Of a DNA stretch of 5,705 nucleotides, positions 4,903-5,705 are shown one piece after another. The notes beneath the pieces are model-generated. The model was not told the DNA's origin and made no database searches. It worked only from the letters and a program-made list of their open reading frames with translations. A program made the position numbers and the translations under genes. Within the stretch, counting starts at the first letter, position 1. Each line of letters begins with the position of its first letter. The DNA comes from an uncultured Collinsella sp. (GTDB lineage: Bacteria > Actinomycetota > Coriobacteriia > Coriobacteriales > Coriobacteriaceae): the NCBI GenBank assembly GCA_905197385.1, contig CAJJYO010000110.1, positions 1 to 5,705 of the forward strand, written 5' to 3'.

Positions 4903-5705
4903 ATGACCACCGCCGATCCCAAAAAGAAAAAGAAGAAGCGTAAGAAGAAAGAGTCCCTTGAGCATAAGCGCAACCGCATCGTGGTAGCGCTGGGCATTTT
5001 TGCCGTGGTGTACGCCCTCGATGAGTTCGGCACCCTCACCGCCGCATTCGGTACCCCGGGCGACATCTACGCCAGCTTTATGCTGTTCCTCATACCGTTT
5101 TTGATTGCCGGCTACGACGTGCTGCAAAAGGCATTCAATAACATCCGCCGCGGCAAGGCCTTCGACGAGAGTTTCCTTATGGCCGTCGCGACCATCGGCG
5201 CGTTTGCCATGGTGCTCTTCCCCGATACCGACCCGCACATGGCCGAAGGCGCCGCCGTCATGCTGTTCTACCAGGTCGGCGAGCTGTTCCAGGCATACGC
5301 CGTGGGCAAGAGCCGTAAATCGATCAGCGCCATGATGGACATAGCACCCGACTACGCCAACGTCGAGCAACCCGACGGCTCACTCGAACAGGTCTTCCCC
5401 GATGACATCGCGGTCGGCACCGTGATCGTGGTCAAGCCCGGCGAGCGCGTGCCCATCGACGGCGTCATCGTCGAGGGCGAAACCCAGCTCGACACCGCCG
5501 CCCTTACCGGTGAGTCGGTCCCCCGCCCGGCCAAAACCGGAGACGATATCATCAGCGGCTGCATCAACATGACGGGGCTCATCCACGTGCGCACCACCAA
5601 GCCCTTTGGCGAGTCCACCGTCGCACGCGTCCTGGAGCTCGTGGAGAATGCCAGCGAAAAGAAGGCACGCACCGAGAACTTCATCACGCGCTTTGCCCGC
5701 ATCTA
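4903..5705 (+). CDS. P1B-type heavy-metal-translocating ATPase, Zn/Cd/Pb class (N-terminal part, runs off the window)
   Basis: The frame is open for 267 codons to the right edge. The protein begins with a lysine-rich stretch (residues 7-16 almost all Lys/Arg) and no HMA domain. Hydrophobic segments lie at about 26-42, 55-74, 91-106 and 114-134. The block FDESFLMAVATIGAF (88-101, partly membrane) and AVMLFYQVGELFQAYAV (118-134) is characteristic of CadA/ZntA pumps. The actuator domain has KPGERVPIDG (178-187) and the phosphatase loop LTGES (201-205). The window ends before the CPC membrane motif and the DKTGT phosphorylation site, so metal specificity and integrity cannot be checked. GGGAGG at 4888-4893 supports the ATG. 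It should export Zn, Cd or Pb from the cytoplasm using ATP, with the HMA protein upstream supplying the missing metal-binding domain. Confidence 0.93.
   Translation, partial: MTTADPKKKKKKRKKKESLEHKRNRIVVALGIFAVVYALDEFGTLTAAFGTPGDIYASFMLFLIPFLIAGYDVLQKAFNNIRRGKAFDESFLMAVATIGAFAMVLFPDTDPHMAEGAAVMLFYQVGELFQAYAVGKSRKSISAMMDIAPDYANVEQPDGSLEQVFPDDIAVGTVIVVKPGERVPIDGVIVEGETQLDTAALTGESVPRPAKTGDDIISGCINMTGLIHVRTTKPFGESTVARVLELVENASEKKARTENFITRFARI

Noticed and set aside
4918..4955. The A/G-rich tract at the start of the ATPase as a possible sequencing frameshift
   Set aside because: The frame from ATG 4903 passes through the tract directly into the conserved membrane and TGES motifs, and the ribosome binding site fits that ATG, so the lysine-rich tail appears genuine.

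Overview
The window looks like a chromosomal segment from a high-GC Gram-positive gut actinobacterium, most likely of the class Coriobacteriia (Collinsella-like). This rests on the GC-rich codon usage, strong AAGGAG-type ribosome binding sites and the look of the proteins. It is an inference, since no marker gene is present. Two unrelated metal-export modules sit at the two ends, and the middle is a lower-GC accessory patch.

Positions 1-1052 (minus strand) hold most of a multi-pass membrane protein of the putative heavy-metal/manganese exporter type (DUF2899/ArsP_2-like), with a very His-rich cytoplasmic-type loop. Its C-terminus runs off the left edge. Its promoter region (about 1085-1142) carries repeated CCTAG/CTAGG half-sites, including a 16-bp direct repeat with 30-bp spacing, which suggests control by a metal-dependent repressor. 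Divergent from it, 1225-2193 (plus) encodes a DEDDh-type 3'-5' exonuclease domain behind an N-terminal region of about 130 residues that I do not recognise.

Positions 2194-4080 are compositionally different: a long AT-rich upstream region, an orphan 396-aa protein (2545-3735) with a Vsr/DUF559-like PD-(D/E)XK nuclease signature, and, 9 nt after its stop codon, a 255-bp non-coding element (3745-3999) bounded by 45-bp imperfect inverted repeats. Part of the inverted-repeat motif also appears in the region upstream of the nuclease gene. This orphan nuclease plus repeat element is the least explained part of the window.

Positions 4082-5705 (plus) form a zinc/cadmium/lead-type efflux operon: an ArsR/SmtB repressor with an alpha-5 metal site, a 72-aa stand-alone HMA metal-binding protein, and the start of a P1B-type ATPase that has no HMA domain of its own and begins with a lysine-rich tail instead. 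The arsR promoter has consensus -35 and -10 boxes. It is covered by two near-perfectly inverted 24-bp operator copies, and a third copy lies just upstream of the ATPase gene. The probable logic is that the repressor binds all three sites without metal. Metal releases it, and the HMA protein and ATPase are then made to buffer and export the ion.
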